Position numbers and translations under genes: made by a program. From assembly GCA_964023275.1 (NCBI GenBank), contig OZ029915.1, positions 21,666,775-21,730,774 on the forward strand: a DNA stretch of 64,000 bases, read 5' to 3'. A model generated the notes under the pieces. The model saw only the letters and a list, made by a program, of their open reading frames with translations, had not been told where the DNA came from and ran no database searches. The stretch comes from Norana najaformis (taxonomy: Eukaryota > Annelida > Clitellata > Crassiclitellata > Hormogastridae). Of this stretch, positions 58,381 through 64,000 are shown piece after piece. Every line of letters starts with the position of its first letter. The stretch's first letter is position 1.

Positions 58381-60100
58381 TGGCGTAATATTCAAGTAGT
58401 CGTCATCATTGTCTTGTTGTCGTCCAAAGCAAAATGATCAACGACAATGTCCTCATGATAATTGTCAGCGTTATTTTTATGGACGAGCTGTAGTGGACGT
58501 CTCGGGGAGACGTGAGTGTGCGCGCCGCTCGGGAGCCCGATCATTGCTGTGTATAGGAAGGCGAATGGTATGAGCTTGAGTGCATTCATTGTCTTAGTAC
58601 ATATGTTTTGTTTGTATAGAGATTTGAAGTTTGTCAGTAGTATTTCGGTCTTCGAGGTGGTGATTGTGACACGTAAAGAAATAGTTGTGAAAAACTTTAC
58701 ATATTTGGTGATAACGTTAATCTTTGAAAAAAGATTTAAATACGAAAAGAAAAAGAACAGAATTATGTTTCGGGAAGAGATGGGCCACGCTACCTCGTGC
58801 GAAATATTGTAGGTAGCGTTTTAGGAGAGTGATATTAGTCTAAGAAATTGGAAACTGACTATTATTATAACTGCGGGTCATTACAATCGCCATCACCATC
58901 AGCACCTACACCACCACCACCGCCATCATCATCATCATCACCATCATTATTATTGTTATTATTATCATCATCATCATCATTATTATTATTATTATCACAT
59001 CATCATCATCAGTATCATTATCGTCTTCGTCGTCATTATTATCATCATAATTATCATCACATGCATAACGAAAACAGTCATTTATGTGCCCAAGTCATCC
59101 TGTTCATGTAATCAAAAATATATGCAATCGTTCGGGGCATTTATAATGCGCAGTGATAGCCTATTTATGCAGCGATACAACAGAAAATGTGGGGTTTTAA
59201 AAGGCATTTTTAAAAAACATTCTTTGATCCTATGCCTGTTAAATTTCGGATTGTTAAGTCCAACTTATTTTTATAACAAGTGGATTTTTGCAGTGATAAA
59301 CAGTTCTTCCAAGATGTCCTACTAGCGTACCATAATGCATAGCTAGAACGTATGGTGAAATTTATTTGGTTCTTTCTAGACAAATTTCCGAAGTGCGCGA
59401 AACAACATTGTCATTAAAAGCCTCTCCGCAATTTTATACACGAAAGATATGGCAAGATTTTTCTGCCACTGCAACATCTAAACAACACTTCCTGATATAA
59501 CACCACCTTTACTCAAGGTATACATTATTCAAATGGACTGCTAATAATAAAATTGATTGCTGCAGATACTTAGTTTACTATAGGTGAGCTATACGCGTGT
59601 CTACATTTATAGGAAGTGACTGCCATTTTGTGCATTAAAGAGAAACTTCAATATACATGTACAGATGGAAACGATTGCACACACACATATATATATATGT
59701 ACTAAATTCCCTTGCAGTGCCTATAGCAAAGTCCCTGTGTAGGTATAGAATGCGACCATATGCTGACGAGCCAGCATCGTTAGAACGCATTAGTGTGGTA
59801 AAAGCCTATACAGAGTCTCCGCAAATGGAAACCATACACACATTAAGTAAACGCAGTGGTTAATTTCTTCGTATTATAAGATACGAGTGCTATTTCAGTC
59901 GTCTATTTTATGCTGTAGACCATAGAGCAATTAAAGCATTTACACGACCTTCAAGAAAAATTAACCGGAAAAGACGAAGTCTGAAAGGGCCTACTGAATC
60001 ATCATTTAGACAACAGTAAAAGAGAACAGCGCATGGATAACAAAGAGAAATCCGTATCTGTACAATTGGCAAAACATGCCAAGTCAAGTTGTGCACAGAA
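58381..60100. other. Intergenic with ATC/ATT microsatellite
   Basis: A (CAT/TTA)n compound tract spans about 58885-59065. No gene recognised. Confidence 0.5.
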
Positions 60101-60115
60101 ACTGTTCGGTAGAAA

Positions 60116-60230
60116 TCACGAATTAAGAATCTGATTGTCGATCACATGACCATGATTGTATGTATACATGTAATAGCCTAAGATAGCCACTACAAAGATA
60201 ATCGCCAGCATTCTGACAAAATGCATTGGC
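60116..60230 (-). CDS. Possible membrane-anchor ORF, unassigned
   Basis: On the minus strand an ATG near 60226 opens a short frame with a transmembrane-like segment 'MLAIIFVVAILGYYMYTY', ending at 60116. A short cytosolic side, one helix, then polar residues would fit the start of a type II Golgi enzyme, but there is no clear donor and no further exon. The frame extends upstream to 60448 without recognisable content. Very tentative. Confidence 0.15.
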
Positions 60231-61481
60231 CTACATTTTGGGGTAAGGTGGGCGGAAACGCCCCTGAGGTAAAATGTCGAATCACTGGTATATGAAAATC
60301 TTAGCATAATTAGTTCTACGCTTTTAATCTCAATACCATTATAATTGCATTGAAGTTTTGAGATAATTGTCCTTTTCTTAAATGTTTTCACAGCCTCGTT
60401 TAATGAGAAGATTACAAAACACTGTGGTTGGTAGCCCCATTTAGGCATGAGCTCTGGTTATGTGCTTAGCATCAATGCTCGTAGGGGCCTAATATTCATA
60501 CATGTGTCTGCGATTTTCATAGTTATTTGGTCCGCTTATTGTCTATTACTTGTTGTATGTGGGGTCGTGAGGTGGGGTAAGACGCCCTATCTCGAATTGA
60601 GTAAGTTGCCTTCATGGGGCGTCCAGAGACAGGGTTTCATTTAAAGCCATTAATTTATATTTTATATCTTATTTTATAAACTTCAAATGCATCCATTATA
60701 TAATACTATCTTAAATTAAGGTTAGTTAGGTAACGTGGATACCAATAATTATTGCATTAAAAATAATAACATATTGAATATAGTGTGTAATGCATAGATT
60801 TGCTGAATAGTATTTTAAAACCGTGCAGGTATTACGTTGGCTCATATTTATAAAAACACCTCTAGAGAGGATCATTTGGTTAAGAATTGCTGTACAAGGC
60901 CCTAGCATCAGTTTTAGAAGGGATACCATTGAAGAGGGTAGCAAGAAACTATAACATTCCTGTAATGGGAAAGTTACGAGTCGTGGATGAATGCACTTAG
61001 GCTGCCTTGCATTTAGAAAATGAGTCTGTCTGATACAGAAAATGAAGATTTTGAAGACATTGTTTCGCTTAAATAGGCCTACAGTTGATGTCAGAAAGCT
61101 AGCATTTGACTTTCCGACAAAAGTCACCTATTCAGTTCGCCTACTGCATTTAATGCCAGGATCTGGAAGAAAACGAAACAATGAAACAATAATATATCCC
61201 AAAATCATTATAAACAATTATTGTTTCAATGAGATTTGTTTGCACGGGATAAACTTTTGCACTGGATGCCACGGGGTGACTTACCTCAGAGGCATATGAG
61301 CTATCGGGGTGACTTATCTGAGGGCAGTGTAAGATGCTACGCGATGAGTAAATCTTTCCAGTTATTACCTTGAAATATTGTCTCATGCGACAACTTTCAT
61401 CCTGGACATATGTAGGACTTTAGTTCTTTGATTCACTGATTCAATTTCTGGAAAATTACAAAATTTCTTAGAACACCCTAC

Positions 61482-61541
61482 CTTGCATGAAGTACAGTTG
61501 CAGCGCGAATGGAGATGTTCGGCATGTTGCTGGTGGCATTC
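61482..61541 (-). other. Possible 60-nt internal exon
   Basis: On the minus strand a TTCTTATTTTAG acceptor and a CAAG|GTAGGG donor frame 60 nt that are open in all three frames (one is Cys/His-rich, one reads 'NATSNMPNISIRAATVLHA'). The splice sites are good, but I recognise no family and no partner exon. It may belong to a gene starting beyond the window. Confidence 0.25.
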
Positions 61542-61799
61542 CTAAAATAAGAAAACTGTTCAATATTAATAATTATAGATAATGATAGACAGAGAGAAGG
61601 ATAGAGGCAAAGGCACATTCTTATAGAGCTAGATAAAGGGAAGAAGAGAGAGTGCTGGAAGTGACAAAACAGACACAGACAGACAGACAGGCAGGCAGGA
61701 AGGCGCGGGAACACAGGCCGTAGTCTTTAGGTCATGTTGCAAATATTACGGTTGACTGAGGCAGATCTCGGCAACTGACGCCGTGTATATAATTACTTC

Positions 61800-62030
61800 A
61801 GGACTCGAAATGTCACGTTATTAGTATGACGATCATAGATAGATATTAGTTCTACCCAACCTCTGCAAGTAACGACCAGCAGATTTCATGAAAATCTGGT
61901 TAATTTATGAAGTTTCAACAATGGATGCACTCTCTGTTATTGGCATGAAATATGCCCCGAAAGCAACCAGTCCATCTCGGCCTTTACACATTGAACTAGA
62001 CTCGCTCTCACCATTGTAATCATACTGGTA

Positions 62031-62073
<43 letters not shown>

Positions 62074-62310
62074 ATTACGAAAGTTTATATCAACATACGC
62101 TGTGTAACTGTAGTCAAGCCAAAACCATTGACCAATATGTGCGATTATTATTATTATTAATATTATTATTAGTAGTAGTAGTAGTTGTTGTTGTTGTTGT
62201 AGTAGTAATACTAGCATTAACTACCTAACCCTACAGCAATGTGTCACGAAAATCGTCAACGCCACAGTAGTATGTGCCGTGTTTTAATAGTTGTGGGTGT
62301 GTTTGCTGTA
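61800..62310. repeat. TTA/TTG trinucleotide repeats before the SLC16-like exon
   Basis: (ATT)n at about 62030-62072 and (ATT)n(AGT)n(TGT)n at about 62144-62205, in otherwise unremarkable sequence. Confidence 0.85.
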
Positions 62311-62311
62311 G

Positions 62312-62538
62312 GAAGAGCCAGAGTGCAACTGATGCGATGAGAGGCTTGTCGTATCTGACGGCTACCGTAGCCGCTAAGTTCCAGCACCTGGCAAAGATAC
62401 TAAACGAAGACAAGAAAGGCTGGCTCATCTGTCTCGCTGTTCTGCTCATCACGATCGTACGAAGTGGCATAACGTACAGCTTTGGCGTTTTCGTAGTTCA
62501 GCTGGAGGCTTACTATCACTCGTCGATGGCCGAACAGA
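62312..62538 (+). CDS. 5' exon of an SLC16-like monocarboxylate transporter (partial)
   Basis: An acceptor TTTGCTGTAG precedes 62312 and a GTAGGC donor follows 62538. ATG at 62337 gives 67 codons, ending in phase 1. The last 40 residues, 'KKGWLICLAVLLITIVRSG' and 'YSFGVFVVQLEAYY', match the start of SLC16-type major facilitator proteins: the [D/E]..GW motif, first membrane helix and 'GI.YSFGV' signature. These move lactate, pyruvate or other small solutes with protons. No further exon was recognised before the window end, so the gene continues outside or is a remnant. The upstream acceptor implies a 5' exon further upstream. Confidence 0.55.
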
Positions 62539-63202
62539 GTAGGCCTACGCTACATTATCGTCTCAAGTACACACACAAGCTCGTAAAACAATGTATAACA
62601 CTGGCCAACAGAAAATTTTTTTTTCTTGTTGCCTTCGGTTTTAGACCTGTTCTTGGGGTAATTTTGGGCGCTGATTCAGAAAATGTCATTGGATTGAGTG
62701 CATCAGGTCTAGTTTCTGAGATATCGTCGATTTTGTAAAGAAAACCCAGTCCACTCTTTAAACGATGTCTTTGGCAAAACTAAACTGTCATAATAAGCTT
62801 TATTTATGGCTAATTATAATTCTTGCTGATTCATATAATGCCTACATCCTTATAATGTAAAATCAGCATATCTTGCCGCGTGCTGAGATATTGCTGATTC
62901 AACGAAATAACTATTCCGTAGCCTACAGCTTACTCAGCACTAAATTCAGGGCCTCATTTAGAATTTATTTGTGCTTATACAGCGTTTCATGGTTTCGAAC
63001 TATGTAAATAGATTATGCTGAAGTCAGCATTTATAGCCTATATAAACCGCCTCCTGAAAGCTAGAGCAGCCGCAGTCGTCTTAGGGCATATTAAGAGTTG
63101 GTCGCAAGAACAATCTGTGAATGTGAGCATTAAATAACTACATGTTCTTAATATTTTTTAGGTTAGTCATTTAATTCCTCAGATGCGAACATCCTTAAGG
63201 TT
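62539..63202. other. Intron or intergenic, nothing recognised
   Basis: Begins with the palindrome GTAGGCCTAC at the donor site. No further transporter exon was seen. Confidence 0.45.
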
Positions 63203-63512
63203 ATGGCTACTTCCAGACGGAGCTGCATTAACCATCCAGACATATTCTGCTACATTTGTGGGGAATACACACTAAAAGCAAACAGGAAACCGATTTCTGA
63301 GTTTGTAAAAAGAGCATATGTAGGTTATTTTGGTGTCAAACTTGGAGATCAAGATAAGCAATGGGCTCCTCATACAGTATGCAAAACTTGTATTGAACAA
63401 TTGCGCCACTGGACAATTGGAAAGAGAAGCTGCCTGAAATTTGGTGTACCGATGGTTTGGAGGGAACAGATAAACCACTTCGACGACTGTTACTTTTGTA
63501 TGGTTAATATCG
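63203..63512 (+). pseudogene. CxxC-rich zinc-binding-type protein, cut by a LINE
   Basis: ATG 63203 opens 'MATSRRSCINHPDIFCYICGEYTL'-type sequence. Visible pairs: FCYIC, VCKTC and DCYFC, with 'KLGDQDKQWAPH' and 'FGVPMVWRE' between them. This is the N-terminal module of a family I recall as multi-copy in invertebrate genomes, probably transposon-associated, with zinc-binding CxxC pairs. After 'CYFCMVNI' the sequence enters a (GA)n tract and the 3' tail of a minus-strand LINE; the frame continues 13 more codons of non-family sequence to a stop at 63553. The usual continuation is lost. Function unknown. Confidence 0.6.
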
Positions 63513-64000
63513 AGAGAGAGAGAGAGATATTTTTATTGACAACCAAAAAATAATTAACAAGCACAATTAAAGTCTGTCACATACAGTGGTGCCAATGGGG
63601 TGACCTAAAAGGAACAAACAGTTCCGCTACTAAGGTCACCTATTTACATCATGGATTACAAAAAAGGTGACAGTAAAATACTGAGTAAAACAATTAATAA
63701 TCTAAAATATAAGTAATTATTATAATCAATGTCATTGCATAAACCTAAACAAAACAAAAAACACTTAACTAAGCACCAAAAAAATACTTAACTACGTGCA
63801 TTGAGTATATGAGATTTTAGATTTGTTTTAAACTGGTATAATGTTGGCAAGCTAGTAATAACAGTTGGCAGAGAATTCCAGAATGACGGTCCACATATTA
63901 TAATACTAAACTGCCTATTAGTAGTGTGAACAGAATGTTTATGATACATATGAGATGATCGTGTATAGTGACCATGCACATCTGAATTCATACAAAAGTA
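63513..64000 (-). mobile_element. LINE (CR1/L2-like), 3' end, runs off the window
   Basis: The minus strand from the window end reads 'HYTRSSHMYHKHSVHTTNRQ' then 'GPSFWNSLPTVI...L.FKTNLKSHIL', the C-terminus of a CR1/L2-type reverse transcriptase, with a stop at 63788. About 275 nt of 3' UTR follow, ending AATAAAAATAT and (CT)n at about 63513-63530. Here the reading frame is intact, unlike the LINE copies elsewhere in the window, so this may be a younger insertion. Confidence 0.82.

Overview
This is animal (metazoan) nuclear DNA, most likely from a marine invertebrate. The evidence is multi-exon genes with GT-AG introns, a Krüppel-like transcription factor, a SERBP1/HABP4-family gene, a PAPS-type sulfotransferase and a high load of CR1/L2-like LINEs, tRNA-derived SINEs, a hAT transposon relic, MITE-like inverted repeats and microsatellites. 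I cannot name the species. All gene models were built by hand from ORFs, splice sites and reading phase.

Layout. 0-14.4 kb is mostly intergenic: a tRNA-derived SINE (174-390), a second tRNA-like relic (3.75 kb), pyrimidine and purine microsatellites, an old LINE tail (about 5 kb), a 134-bp duplicated segment (5.86 and 7.68 kb), several copies of a short interspersed repeat (called R1 here), and an array of six nearly identical 127-bp units (11731-12492), possibly inside an LTR-like segment. 14429-15941 (minus) is a complete two-exon Krüppel-like factor of 418 aa with three C-terminal zinc fingers. 16-24.6 kb is intergenic, with an orphan TATA/CCAAT promoter-like segment near 19.3 kb. 24617-31248 (minus) is a complete seven-exon SERBP1/HABP4-like gene of 407 aa. 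It has an apparent GC-AG intron, two MITE-like elements in intron 1 and a 29-bp near-perfect palindrome in intron 5.

35295-48945 (minus) is a complete five-exon single-domain sulfotransferase of 268 aa. Its 5.9-kb intron 4 holds two CR1/L2-like LINEs, one inserted inside the other in opposite orientation with a visible 7-bp target duplication. A roughly 470-bp repeat occurs once downstream of the gene and once, inverted, in intron 3. 49-51 kb is a decayed hAT transposon; 56.1-58.4 kb is a decayed LINE. 58.4-64 kb has simple repeats, one exon that looks like the start of an SLC16 monocarboxylate transporter (62.3 kb, plus), and a CxxC-rich zinc-binding-type ORF (63.2 kb) cut short by the 3' end of another LINE that runs off the window.

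The three complete genes all lie on the minus strand, but nothing suggests they share a pathway: one is a transcription factor, one a ribosome/RNA-binding protein and one a cytosolic-type sulfotransferase. I found no convincing new multi-gene system. The most unusual signals are the nested LINE pair, the over-represented palindrome TAGGCCTA, the homogenised 127-bp array, the paired inverted 470-bp repeat and the LINE-truncated zinc-binding ORF.
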